A DNA stretch of 64,000 nt from Kutzneria viridogrisea (lineage in GTDB: Bacteria; Actinomycetota; Actinomycetes; Mycobacteriales; Pseudonocardiaceae), in assembly GCA_014138725.1 (NCBI GenBank), contig JACJID010000002.1:1006001-1070000 (forward strand), written 5' to 3'. The notes below the pieces were generated by a model. That model was not told the DNA's origin. It worked only from the letters and a program-made list of their open reading frames with translations, and did not search any database. Both the position numbers and the translations under genes were made by a program. This document shows, piece by piece, positions 27,561 to 35,849 of the stretch; within the stretch, counting starts at the first letter, position 1, and every line of letters begins with the position of its first letter.

Positions 27561-28311
27561 ACGGTCGGCGCGCGGTGACCCGGCCGAGGTAGGCGCCGAT
27601 GCCCGCGATGATCTCGGGGCGGCACCAGTGTGCCTCGACCGCCGGGTCGTCGAGCCGCCGCCCGGTGGCGATCAGCTCGCCGGCGGGCCGGTGCAGCTGG
27701 CGCTTGGTGATCTCGTAGGCCGCGCGCGGGATCGCGGCGAGCTGCCGCGCCCGGGACACGGCCTCGGGCAGCAGCCGCTCCGGCTCGACCACGGCGTGCA
27801 GCAGACCGGCGGCCCGCGCGGTCGCCGGGTCCACGGTGCGCCCGCTCAGGACCAGCTCGCTGCCCGCGATCCCGGCCGCGTGCCGGAACACCTCCAGCGC
27901 GGCGGCGGGGAACGGCACGCCGACGAGCAGTTCGGTGACCCCAATCGTGCCCTGGCTCATCAGCCGCAGGTCGCAGGCGGCGGCGAACACGCAGCCGCCC
28001 GCGATGGCGTGCCCGTTGATCGCGGCGACCACCGGCCTGGGCCAGTCGAACACGGCGAGGATCGCCTCGGTGAGCGCGGGCAGGTACTGGCGTACGTACG
28101 CCGGGCCGCCGTCGAGGACGCGCCGCAGGTCGACCCCAGCGGAGAACGCGCGCCCACTGCCGGTCAGCACCACGGCGTCCACCCCGTCCTCGGCGCGCAG
28201 CTCGGCCATCGCGGAGGTGATGGCCCGCAACAACTCCAGGTCCAGGGCGTTGACCTTGCCGTGCGCCAGCCGCAGCACGGCCACCCGCTCGTCCCGCTCC
28301 ACAGAGATCAT
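27556..28311 (-). CDS. Enoyl-CoA hydratase/isomerase family protein
   Basis: 251-residue crotonase-fold protein. It has the CoA-binding/oxyanion segments KVNALDLELL, SGRAFSAGVDLRRVLDGG, AINGHAIAGGCVFAAACDLR and the helix VGVPFPAAALEVFRHA. The usual catalytic Glu pair is not clear: the second position is in the PFPAAALE region. It may therefore be an isomerase or hydrolase of the superfamily rather than a canonical hydratase. ATG 28311 gives MISVERDERVAVLRLA, the expected start; upstream frame to 28461 lacks homology. Its last codons lie in hairpin repeat copy 2. Confidence 0.8.
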   Translation of the reverse strand: MISVERDERVAVLRLAHGKVNALDLELLRAITSAMAELRAEDGVDAVVLTGSGRAFSAGVDLRRVLDGGPAYVRQYLPALTEAILAVFDWPRPVVAAINGHAIAGGCVFAAACDLRLMSQGTIGVTELLVGVPFPAAALEVFRHAAGIAGSELVLSGRTVDPATARAAGLLHAVVEPERLLPEAVSRARQLAAIPRAAYEITKRQLHRPAGELIATGRRLDDPAVEAHWCRPEIIAGIGAYLGRVTARRPS

Positions 28312-28430
28312 GAGCCCAGCGTGCCACCACGGGTACGCCGTGCAACATACGTCAGCCTTCCGATGTCTCGGCGGCCGCCACGCGGGAAAGTTGATCTCCT
28401 CCCCCAGTTGCCCGAAGAACGGACCCAGCG

Positions 28431-28967
28431 ATGACCACCACCTTGCCGCCCCAAGGGGCACACGAAGCCGTTGATCCGCAGGACAGGTGGAACTTCATCG
28501 CCAGAGGCGAGACCCCCACGCAGCGGGTGGACCGCAACTTCGCGGAACTGTTGCAGGAGGTCCGGGTCGCACAGACCGGTGTACAGCTGCTGCTGGCCTT
28601 CCTGCTGTCACTGGCCTTCACGCCCCGCTTCGCCACGTTGACCGACCTGCAACGGGACGCCTTCGTGGCCAGCCTGGTGCTCGGTGCCACGGCCACCGCC
28701 CTGCTGATCGCCCCGGCCCCGTTCCACCGCCTGGTGTTCCAGCGCAGGCTGAAGCGGCAACTGGTCCAGGTGTCCAGCGCGTTCGCCCTGTGCGGGCTGG
28801 TGCTGCTGATGCTCTCGCTGGCCGCGGCGCTGCTGCTGATCCTGGACGTGGTGCTGGGCACCCACCTGGCGGTGTGGATCACCGGCGGGATCGTGGGCTG
28901 GTTCAGCCTGCTCTGGTACGTCGTGCCGCTGTGGTTCCGCCTGCGGCGCCGCGGTTCCCGGCACTGA
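28431..28967 (+). CDS. DUF6328 four-helix membrane protein
   Basis: 178-residue protein. A soluble N-terminus with ETPTQRVDRNFAELLQEVRV leads into AQTGVQLLLAFLLSLAF and four membrane segments (residues ~47-170), ending in a basic tail. The ELLQEVRVAQTGVQ motif marks the DUF6328 family of actinobacteria, of unknown function. Its stop abuts the convergent lactonase stop with no spacer. It is divergent from the crotonase-family gene. Confidence 0.82.
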   Translation: MTTTLPPQGAHEAVDPQDRWNFIARGETPTQRVDRNFAELLQEVRVAQTGVQLLLAFLLSLAFTPRFATLTDLQRDAFVASLVLGATATALLIAPAPFHRLVFQRRLKRQLVQVSSAFALCGLVLLMLSLAAALLLILDVVLGTHLAVWITGGIVGWFSLLWYVVPLWFRLRRRGSRH

Positions 28968-29798
28968 TCACGGGCGGCGGTGGCGGGCCAGTTCCACCGG
29001 GTCGTGCGCGGAGAAGACCGCCACCTTGCCCGCCTGCTCACCCACGAGGGCGCGCAGCCGCGCCTGGTTGTCCAGCCGGGTCCTGCGGGAGAACTGCACC
29101 ATGTTCTGGAACGCCCGCAGGCCCGGTGTGCACCTCGGCGACACCGGGTTGACCTCCTCGTGGAAGAAGTACGAGTCCCCGGCGTGCAGCAGCCAGCCCT
29201 GGCCGGTGTCCACCGCGATGCCCGCGTGGCCCACGGTGTGCCCGGCCAGCGGCACGAGCAGGATCTCCGGCGGCAGCCCGCGCAGGTCGCGCACCGCGGC
29301 GAAGCCGAACCAGTGCTCGCCATCCGGTTCGGGGTAGACCTCCCAGTCCGGGTTGTGCGCCCACTGGGCGGTCCGGTAGCGGCTGCGGTCGGCGGCGCTG
29401 GCCTGCGCGCGGGCGGCCCGCAGCTCGGTCTCGTGGACGTGCACCTTGGCGTGCGGGAAGTCACGCAGCCCACCGGCGTGGTCCAGGTCCAGGTGGGTGA
29501 GCACGATGTGCCGCACGTCCTCGGGCGAGTAGCCGAGCTGAACCACTTGGCGCACAGCGGTTTCCGATTCGGCGAGCACCGGACGGGTGAGCTGGGTGAA
29601 CGGCCGGGGCAGCGAGCCCGCCGGGTGGCGCACGTCGTCCAGGCCGAGGCCGGTGTCGATCAGCACGAGGCCCTGTTCGGTCTCGACCAGCAGGCAGTGG
29701 CAGACCATCTCGGCGGCGGCGAACACCGAGCCGGTGCCGCTGATCAGCCTGCCGCCGGGCGGGCGCATCGTGCCGCAGTTCAGGTGGTGCACGCGCAT
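28968..29798 (-). CDS. Metallo-beta-lactamase-fold hydrolase, lactonase-like
   Basis: 276-residue MBL-fold enzyme. The zinc motif is HLDLDHAGG (HxDxDH type), with further ligands in AGHTVGHAG and GDSYFFHEE, in the order seen in AiiA/AttM-type N-acyl-homoserine lactonases and relatives. No signal peptide, so cytoplasmic. It lies 15 bp downstream of a TetR regulator on the same strand and is presumably controlled by it. Quorum quenching is a family-based guess; other lactones or esters are equally possible. Confidence 0.8.
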   Translation of the reverse strand: MRVHHLNCGTMRPPGGRLISGTGSVFAAAEMVCHCLLVETEQGLVLIDTGLGLDDVRHPAGSLPRPFTQLTRPVLAESETAVRQVVQLGYSPEDVRHIVLTHLDLDHAGGLRDFPHAKVHVHETELRAARAQASAADRSRYRTAQWAHNPDWEVYPEPDGEHWFGFAAVRDLRGLPPEILLVPLAGHTVGHAGIAVDTGQGWLLHAGDSYFFHEEVNPVSPRCTPGLRAFQNMVQFSRRTRLDNQARLRALVGEQAGKVAVFSAHDPVELARHRRP

Positions 29799-29813
29799 GG
29801 GCGCTCCTAGTTC

Positions 29814-30380
29814 TCAGCCCACCAGCTCACGCAGCTGGGCGGCGACGGTGTGCAGCGGGGTCAGGTCGTGTCGGGTCCTGGCGAGCAGCAGCGCGCCCTC
29901 GATCGCCGACAGGGCAACGGTGGCCAGCGCGGTCGCGCGGTCCGCCGCGAACCCGTGCGCCCGCAGGTGTTCCGCGATCAGCTCCAGCCAGCCCTCGTAC
30001 ACCTGTACGCAGGCGGCCCGGATCGGCTCGCTGTCCGAGGCCACGTCCAGCGCCACGGTCGCCACCGGGCAGCCCTCGCGGAAGTCGGTGGCGCGCAACT
30101 GTTCGGCGAGCAGTGAGATCACGTTTTCCAGTGCCTGCGCGGGATTCGGCGCGGCGGCCAGCACCGCGCGCAGGCCGTCGGCGAACTCGGTGCCCGCCAT
30201 GGCGACGGACTCGGCCGCGAGCTGTTCCTTGCCGCCGGGGAAGTGGAAGTACAGCGATCCCTTGGGCGCACCCGCCTCGGCGAGCACCTGGTTCAGGCCG
30301 GTCGCCTGGTAGCCCTGGGTGCGGAACAGCGCGGCCGCGGTACGGACCACGCGCTGCCTGGTGTCGTTGCGGTTGACCAC
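29814..30380 (-). CDS. TetR-family regulator (LmrA/YxaF-like)
   Basis: 188-residue repressor. The N-terminal HTH is RVVRTAAALFRTQGYQATGL then VLAEAGAPKGSLYFHFPGGK, the wording typical of the LmrA/YxaF subgroup. The C-terminal domain would bind an inducer. GTG 30380 gives VNRNDTRQRVV, the expected beginning. The divergent half-site palindrome at 30396-30405 just upstream matches the AGAC-N2-GTCT type known for this subgroup. It shares a transcript with the lactonase-like gene. Confidence 0.85.
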   Translation of the reverse strand: MVNRNDTRQRVVRTAAALFRTQGYQATGLNQVLAEAGAPKGSLYFHFPGGKEQLAAESVAMAGTEFADGLRAVLAAAPNPAQALENVISLLAEQLRATDFREGCPVATVALDVASDSEPIRAACVQVYEGWLELIAEHLRAHGFAADRATALATVALSAIEGALLLARTRHDLTPLHTVAAQLRELVG

Positions 30381-30395
30381 CGGCTCAAAATATAC

Positions 30396-30405
30396 AGACT
30401 GGTCT
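30396..30405. promoter_or_regulatory. TetR operator
   Basis: AGAC-TG-GTCT inverted half-sites in ATACAGACTGGTCTAGTG, 16 bp upstream of the regulator start and overlapping an AT-rich promoter region. LmrA/YxaF-type repressors bind GACC-GGTC-type palindromes inside TAGAC/GTCTA, so autoregulation with the downstream lactonase gene is likely. Confidence 0.55.
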
Positions 30406-30424
30406 AGTGAGCACAAGGGCGGGC

Positions 30425-33097
30425 TCACCCAGAGGCGAGCCTGCGCAGACTCGCCTCGCGGGCGATGTCGGTGCGGGTGCGCACGCCGAGCTTGGCCAGG
30501 ATGTGCGAGACGTGCGTGGTGACGGTCCGCCGCGAGACGAACAGTTGCTCGGCGATCTGCGGGTTGGACAGGCCCTTGACCACCAGTGCGGCGATCGTGG
30601 CCTCGGCCGGGGTGAGGCTCTCCCAGCCCACCTTGGCCCGCCGGTGCTTCACGTGCGGCCCGCGCCGGATCCCCAGCGCCCGCAAGCCCGACTGCGCCCT
30701 GGCCAACTGCCGGTCGGCGCCGAGTTCGGCGTACAGGTCCAGGCAGCGGGTCGCGGCGGCCCGTGCCGAGCTGCTCTGTCCACTGTGGATGAACGCGACC
30801 GCAGCGGCCTCCAGCGCCTTGGCCCTGGGCAGCGGCCTGCCCGCCTCGCGGTAGCCCTGCGCCGCGAGCAGCAGCCGCTCGCCGTCCCCCGCGACCAGGC
30901 CCGCGCAGTACGCGTGCGCCGCAACCCGGTGCGGCACAACGGAATCCGCCGCCAGCTCGGCAACCAGCCCGGTGGTCCGCGCGGCCGTGGCGTTGTCACC
31001 GACCGCCACCGCCAGCCGCACGATTTCCGGCAGCACGTCGTCCGCGGTGCCCGCGGCCAGCACCGCCAGCGCCTCGTCCAGCCGCCCGGCCTGCTCGTGC
31101 GCCAGGCTCTGCGCCAGCGACACCAGGTGCACGGGGTGGTCGGCGTGTGCCTGGACCGCGTCGAGGTGCTCCTGCGCCGCGGCGGTGTGTCCGCGGTGCA
31201 GGTGGATCAGCGCTGCGATGCCGTGGTCGCAGCAGGAGACGATCGGGTTCTTCAGGTCCTCGGCGAGCAGGTCCACCGCCACCAGCGCCTCGTCCCAGCG
31301 GCCGGTGTCGTGCAGCAGCTGGCCCAGCGCGCACTGGGCCTGCGCCAGGCGCACCAGGTTGCCGACCTCGTCGGCCTGGGCGACCAGCTCCAGCACGGCG
31401 GCGTGCGCCTGCGCGGTGCGGTCCAGCTCGGCCAGGGTGATGGCGTAGTTGATCTGCAACAGCAGCCGGAGGTCCGCCAGCGAGGTGTCCGAGCGCGCGG
31501 TGCGCAGCGCCCGGTCCAGCAGCGGCAGCGCGGCGTCGAGCTGCCCGCGGTGCAACAGGGCCAGCGACCTCACGTGCAGGGCCCAGCCCGTGGCCCAAAG
31601 GTCGGGCTCGGGCTCGTCGAGCACCGCCGAGGCCGCGCGCTCGGCTTCGCACGACTCCCCGAGGTCCCACTGGGTGCGCGCGGTCAGCGCGAGCAGCCTG
31701 GCCCGCACCCGGCCGGTCAGCCCGGGCCTGCGCAGTGCCCGCGCCAGCTCGTCCAGTGAACGGGCCGAGTTGCCGGTGATCACCCGGCACTGGGCCAGCG
31801 TGGCGTGCAGGCGGACCAGGTGCTCGGCGTCCACCGCGGTGTCCAGCGCCGCCTCGGCGACCTGCTCCGCCTCGGCCGCCTCGCCGACCCGGTAGAGCGC
31901 GTCGGCCAACTGGTGTGCGAGCACGGCGGGCCGTTCACCCGGGCGGGACATGACCCGGCGCAGCAGGTCGGCCGCGGCCGAGGGCGCGTGCCCGATCAGC
32001 GCGTCGGCGTTGGCCACCAGCCAGTCCACGGTCCAACCGTCCTCGGCGGCCACCAGCAACTGGCGCGCGATGCGCTCGACCGGAGCACCGACCGCGGCCA
32101 GGGCCTTGGCCACGTCGGCGTGCCAGGCCGCGCGCACCGTGGCGGACATGCCCTCGTACAGGGCGGTGCGCACCATGGGGTGGCGGAAGGACAGGCCGTC
32201 TCCGCTCTCCTCGACCACGCCCGCCGACCGCGCCTCGTCCAGCACCGGCACCAGGTCGGCGACGCGCTGACCGAGGACCGTGCTCAGGTCGTTGGCGGTG
32301 AACTCCACGCCGAGCAGCGCCGCGGCCCGCAGCACGTGCCTGGCGTGCTCGGACAGGAAGCCGAGCCGGTTCTCGATCGCCGCGAACAGGGAACCCGGCA
32401 GCGTGGCGCCACGCCCCAGCGCCTCGACGAGTTCCTTGACGTACAAGGGGTTGCCCGCCGCGCCTTCCGCGAGGCCGAGCAGCTCGGCCCCGGGTTCGGC
32501 GCCGACCAGCGCGCGCACGAGCTCACCGACGGCCGTGTCGGGCAGCGGTCCGACGGGCATCCGCGTGAGGCCGCGCTGCCTGCTCAGCACCAGCAGGTCC
32601 TCCCGCGCGGGCACCGGCCGCATGGTGGCGATCAGCAGCAGCGGCAACTGGTCCACCAGCTTGGTCAACTGCCGCCACACCATGACGGTGCCGCTGTCAG
32701 CCCACTGGAGGTCGTCCAGGGTCAGCAGCACCGGTCCGCGGGCGCACAACTGGTCCACCAGCGCGAGCAGGCGTTCGGCGGCGGCAGCCGTGGGGTCGCC
32801 ACCCAGGGAGGTCTCGCCGCGCAGCAGCCGCAGCGTTTCCTCGTCCACCGGCAGGGCTTCCAACAGGGGCAACAGGGGAAGCAGTTGGCCGAGTTCGTCC
32901 CCGGACCCGGACAACACCCGCAGCCCCTTGGACCTGGCCGCGGCCCGCGCCGCACGGACCAGGGTGGTCTTGCCGATACCGGGTTCACCCTCGACCAGCA
33001 CAGCGGCGCCCCGCCCGGTGGCCAGGTCGGCCACCCGGCTCAGCAGCCGCGACAGTTCGCGGTCCCGGCCGACCACGGCTGGCACAGCACTGACCAC
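30425..33097 (-). CDS. Large ATP-binding LuxR-family (LAL) regulator
   Basis: 890-residue LAL-type transcription factor. An N-terminal AAA/NOD ATPase has Walker A EGEPGIGKTTL (~36-46) and a Walker B-like LLTLDDLQWAD. A long TPR-like helical middle follows, then a C-terminal LuxR HTH in the last ~60 residues (LTPAEATIAALVVKGLSNPQ, VSRRTVTTHVSHILAKLGVR). Such proteins act as switches for metabolite or peptide signals. GTG 33097 fits because TATTAT lies 7 nt upstream without a ribosome site, implying a leaderless mRNA. Divergent from a small secreted peptide gene 242 bp away. Confidence 0.85.
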   Translation of the reverse strand: MVSAVPAVVGRDRELSRLLSRVADLATGRGAAVLVEGEPGIGKTTLVRAARAAARSKGLRVLSGSGDELGQLLPLLPLLEALPVDEETLRLLRGETSLGGDPTAAAAERLLALVDQLCARGPVLLTLDDLQWADSGTVMVWRQLTKLVDQLPLLLIATMRPVPAREDLLVLSRQRGLTRMPVGPLPDTAVGELVRALVGAEPGAELLGLAEGAAGNPLYVKELVEALGRGATLPGSLFAAIENRLGFLSEHARHVLRAAALLGVEFTANDLSTVLGQRVADLVPVLDEARSAGVVEESGDGLSFRHPMVRTALYEGMSATVRAAWHADVAKALAAVGAPVERIARQLLVAAEDGWTVDWLVANADALIGHAPSAAADLLRRVMSRPGERPAVLAHQLADALYRVGEAAEAEQVAEAALDTAVDAEHLVRLHATLAQCRVITGNSARSLDELARALRRPGLTGRVRARLLALTARTQWDLGESCEAERAASAVLDEPEPDLWATGWALHVRSLALLHRGQLDAALPLLDRALRTARSDTSLADLRLLLQINYAITLAELDRTAQAHAAVLELVAQADEVGNLVRLAQAQCALGQLLHDTGRWDEALVAVDLLAEDLKNPIVSCCDHGIAALIHLHRGHTAAAQEHLDAVQAHADHPVHLVSLAQSLAHEQAGRLDEALAVLAAGTADDVLPEIVRLAVAVGDNATAARTTGLVAELAADSVVPHRVAAHAYCAGLVAGDGERLLLAAQGYREAGRPLPRAKALEAAAVAFIHSGQSSSARAAATRCLDLYAELGADRQLARAQSGLRALGIRRGPHVKHRRAKVGWESLTPAEATIAALVVKGLSNPQIAEQLFVSRRTVTTHVSHILAKLGVRTRTDIAREASLRRLASG

Positions 33098-33104
33098 AGA
33101 TCGG

Positions 33105-33133
33105 ATAATAGTACAGAAACTTGTGGTGAACAA
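33105..33133 (-). promoter_or_regulatory. Leaderless promoter of the LAL regulator
   Basis: TTGTTC (33133-33128), 17-bp spacer, TATTAT (33110-33105), then 7 nt to the GTG start. No Shine-Dalgarno sequence is present. Spacing and -10 quality point to transcription beginning at or next to the start codon. The 242-bp divergent gap is much lower in GC than its surroundings. Confidence 0.55.
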
Positions 33134-33339
33134 CACATTTACCGCAGGAGAATCGCCGGGTTCTTCACCGCTCGTTACCGTGCCGTACCCACACAATTCA
33201 ACGATTGCTCGTATCACGCCAATTCGCAAGGAATCAGCCGTCAAGAATTCACTTCACGGCGGCTTGGGCGCTGCTGACCTGCTGCCAACCTGGTGCCGCT
33301 CGCGCACCACCAGCCGACGATCAGCGCCCTGGAGGGGTC

Positions 33340-33483
33340 GTGCGATTTCGTTTCATCGCAGTCGTTTTCGCGCTCGCCGCAGCCGCCAGCCTTGGTCTCT
33401 CCTCCGTGTCCCAGGCCACTGCCGCTCCCGCGTCCGCAGCGCACTTCGCGGACAGCCCGGACGGCGGGGTCTGGATGACCTGA
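33340..33483 (+). CDS. 47-residue secreted peptide
   Basis: Short gene with GGAGGGG 3-4 nt before GTG 33340. The product has a basic start (MRFRF), a hydrophobic core (IAVVFALAAAASLGLSS) and Ala-x-Ala cleavage candidates (ATAAPASAA). This would release a mature peptide of roughly 15-20 residues ending HFADSPDGGVWMT. No Cys. It has its own strong terminator 20 bp after the stop. It is divergent from the LAL regulator. Family unknown to me; an exported signal or toxin-like peptide is possible. Confidence 0.65.
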   Translation: MRFRFIAVVFALAAAASLGLSSVSQATAAPASAAHFADSPDGGVWMT

Positions 33484-33502
33484 GCGAACCTCCTGCACCA
33501 CC

Positions 33503-33535
33503 GGGTGGCCACAGCGTCGTGGCCACCCTTTTTTT
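33503..33535 (+). terminator. Rho-independent terminator of the secreted peptide gene
   Basis: Perfect 10-bp stem GGGTGGCCAC / GTGGCCACCC with a 6-nt loop, followed by seven T. It is the clearest intrinsic terminator in the window. It lies 20 bp after the peptide stop and just before the convergent dinB stop. Confidence 0.92.
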
Positions 33536-33539
33536 CATT

Positions 33540-34826
33540 TCATTTCCCCCTGTCCGGTTTCGGTTCGGTGAGCCCGGAGCGCCGAGGGCCCTGTCCGAGC
33601 AGTGAGGCGGGCCGCACCGCCGCACCGCCGAACCGGGACCTGGCCGAGTCGGCCGCGTGATCGGCTTCGCGCCAGCCCCGCTCCGGCGCGTCCAGGAACA
33701 GCTGCTCCCCCACCTCGGCGGCCTGCACGAGCTGTTCCACCCGCACGCCGATCAACCGCACCGCGCCGTGCGGCACCGATTCGTCCAGCAGCTTGCTCGC
33801 CGCCTGGAACACCTCGCGGGACACGTCGGTGGCCACCGGGAGCGTGCGCGAGCGGGTGATCGTGGTGAAGTCGTGGAACCGCACCTTGATCGACACCGTG
33901 CGCCCGCGCAGGCCCCGCGAACGCAGCGAGGCCGCGGTGCGCTCGGACAGCCGCAGCAACTCACGCCGCAGCAACTCACGGTCGTGGTGGTCCACGTCGA
34001 AGGTCTCCTCGGCACCGATCGACTTCTCCGCCGACTCCGGCACCACCGCGCGGCTGTCGTGCCCGTTGGCCAGGGCGTACAGGTGCTCGGCCGCGGCGTT
34101 GCCGACCACCCTGCGCAGCCGGGCCAGCGGGGCGGCGGCCACGTCGCCGACGGTCTCCATGCCGACCCGGTCCAGCGACTCCGCGGTGCGCCCGCCGACG
34201 CCCCACAGCGCGCCGACCGGCAACGGGTGCAGGAACTCCAGGGTCTGCGCGTGCGGCACGACCACCATGCCGTCCGGTTTGGACATGCCGGAGGCCAGTT
34301 TGGCGATGAACTTGGTGGAGGCCACTCCCACCGAACAGGTGACGCCCACCTGCTCTGCCACGCTCCGGCGCAGCTGGGCGCCGACCTGCGCCGGGGTGGC
34401 CCTCAGCCTGCGCAGCGCACCGGAGACGTCCAGGAAGGCCTCGTCCAGGCTGAGCGGTTCGACCAGCGGGGTGACCTCGCGGAAGATCTCCATGACCTTC
34501 GAGGAGGCCTCGGTGTAGAGCGGGAAGGTGGGCGGCACGTACACCGCCTGCGGGCAGAGCCGGCGGGCCCGCGAGGTGGGCATGGCCGAACGCACCCCGT
34601 ACTCGCGGGCCAGGTAGTTGGCCGAGGACACCACCCCGCGCGGGCCGGTACCGCCCACCACCACAGGGCGGTTGCGCAGCTCGGGGCGTTCCCGGATCTC
34701 CACCGAGGCGTAGAAGGCGTCCATGTCCACATGCAGGATCGGGCAGCCCGTGTCGTCAGGCCAGCTGTCCGCACCCGCGCGGAAGCGGTCCACCAGGCCA
34801 CGCGGCAGGTTCGCGCTGCGCCCCAC
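33540..34826 (-). CDS. dinB: DNA polymerase IV (Y-family), SOS-regulated
   Basis: 428-residue translesion polymerase. Catalytic carboxylates are visible in ILHVDMDAFYASVE (first Asp and the FY steric gate) and SLDEAFLDVSG (Asp-Glu). The HhH and little-finger regions follow (LWGVGGRTAESLDRVG, GAEETFDVDHHD). GTG 34826 follows GGAGG by 5 nt; frames extending to 35144 run through a repeat-rich spacer. A LexA box 25 bp upstream indicates DNA-damage induction. A beta-clamp motif near the C-terminus is not obvious. Confidence 0.9.
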   Translation of the reverse strand: MGRSANLPRGLVDRFRAGADSWPDDTGCPILHVDMDAFYASVEIRERPELRNRPVVVGGTGPRGVVSSANYLAREYGVRSAMPTSRARRLCPQAVYVPPTFPLYTEASSKVMEIFREVTPLVEPLSLDEAFLDVSGALRRLRATPAQVGAQLRRSVAEQVGVTCSVGVASTKFIAKLASGMSKPDGMVVVPHAQTLEFLHPLPVGALWGVGGRTAESLDRVGMETVGDVAAAPLARLRRVVGNAAAEHLYALANGHDSRAVVPESAEKSIGAEETFDVDHHDRELLRRELLRLSERTAASLRSRGLRGRTVSIKVRFHDFTTITRSRTLPVATDVSREVFQAASKLLDESVPHGAVRLIGVRVEQLVQAAEVGEQLFLDAPERGWREADHAADSARSRFGGAAVRPASLLGQGPRRSGLTEPKPDRGK

Positions 34827-34850
34827 TGCTGCCTCCACACTCCCCTGGAC

Positions 34851-34864
34851 CGAACGTCTGTTCG
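34851..34864 (-). promoter_or_regulatory. LexA (SOS) box of dinB
   Basis: CGAACGTCTGTTCG. On the minus strand it reads CGAACAGACGTTCG, an exact match to the Gram-positive SOS consensus CGAACRNRYGTTCG and close to the actinobacterial TCGAAC-N4-GTTCGA. It ends 25 bp before the dinB start codon, where LexA would block transcription. Confidence 0.85.
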
Positions 34865-34913
34865 ACCTCGAATCGGAGTGTAGTGCGGACCCCTGACAAC
34901 CAACCGGCCCGCG

Positions 34914-35023
34914 CGTGTCGGACGTTCCGGTGCCGCGTGTCGGCGCTTCCGGTACGAACTCCCACGAGCTGGGAAAACGCGCGCCAAGCGCCGACACACC
35001 GCACGCCAAGCGCCGACACGCGG
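34914..35023. repeat. CGTGTCGGCGCTT repeat cluster (array E)
   Basis: Two direct units beginning CGTGTCGG with a 22-bp period (34914, 34936) face two inverted units GCCAAGCGCCGACAC, also 22 bp apart (34983, 35005). About 25 bp of non-repeated sequence separates them. The pairs could fold together. It fills the gap between the methyltransferase stop and the dinB promoter. Confidence 0.7.
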
Positions 35024-35058
35024 GGTTTGCCGCTGCGGGGTTCGCCGCCCGCGACGGG

Positions 35059-35781
35059 TCAGGGCCGCCGGGCGAGGGCGTGCAGGCGGGCGGCCATGTC
35101 GCGCAGGGGCGGGCGGGTCGCCGCCGCGAACTCCAGCTGGGCAAGCGCTTCCGCGGCGCCCGGGTTGGACTCCAGCACGGCGCCCGGCACCAGGTCGGCG
35201 ACCACCCCGTGGCCCTGCAACAGCTCGACCCGCAGACCGGCCAGCTCCAGTGCGCGCGGCAGGCTCTCGGTGTCGAACCGGCGCAGCAGCGACTCCCCGA
35301 CCAACTGCCCGTCCGGGTCGTCCAACAGCTGACGGGCGTCCACCAGTCGCCCGGCGATCACCCGGTTGAGGATGGCCGCGTACCGGTTGGCCACCAGCAC
35401 CGAGATCGCCGCTCCCGGGGCGGCGGCCAGGCTGAGCTGGGCCAGCGCGGCGGCCAGGTCGTCCACGACCTCCAGCACGCCGTGCCCGAGGACCAGGTCG
35501 GCCTGCCCCGCGGGCACCAGTTCGGACAGCGCCTCGGTGTCGCCCTGCACGGCCGTGATCAGCTCGTTCACCCCGGCGTCCACGGCACGGCGTTGCAGGG
35601 TCGCCAGCGCGTTGGGGCTGGGCTCCACCACGGTCACGGCGCAGCCCGCAGCGGCCAGTGGCACGGCCCACACTCCGCTGCCCCCGCCCACGTCCAGCAC
35701 GCGCGGCTGCTCGCCGCCGCGACGCTGGCGCACGGCGGCCAGCTCCTGGTCGAGCACGCGGTGCACGGCGTCCGGTCGCAT
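35059..35781 (-). CDS. Class I SAM-dependent methyltransferase
   Basis: 240-residue protein. The SAM-binding loop is RVLDVGGGSGVWAVPLAAAG (residues ~27-46) with the acidic strand end VTVVEPSPNALA, followed by QADLVLGHGVLEVVDD (motif II-like). Substrate unknown. Genes of this type often lie beside dinB in actinobacteria, which is also the case here. It is divergent from the ParA-like gene with a 68-bp gap. Confidence 0.82.
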   Translation of the reverse strand: MRPDAVHRVLDQELAAVRQRRGGEQPRVLDVGGGSGVWAVPLAAAGCAVTVVEPSPNALATLQRRAVDAGVNELITAVQGDTEALSELVPAGQADLVLGHGVLEVVDDLAAALAQLSLAAAPGAAISVLVANRYAAILNRVIAGRLVDARQLLDDPDGQLVGESLLRRFDTESLPRALELAGLRVELLQGHGVVADLVPGAVLESNPGAAEALAQLEFAAATRPPLRDMAARLHALARRP

Positions 35782-35849
35782 GGCGGCGAGTCTAGGTCCG
35801 AGCGGATGTCGTCGATCTGCGGGCTTGTCCCAGACCGTAGGCTGCCGGT

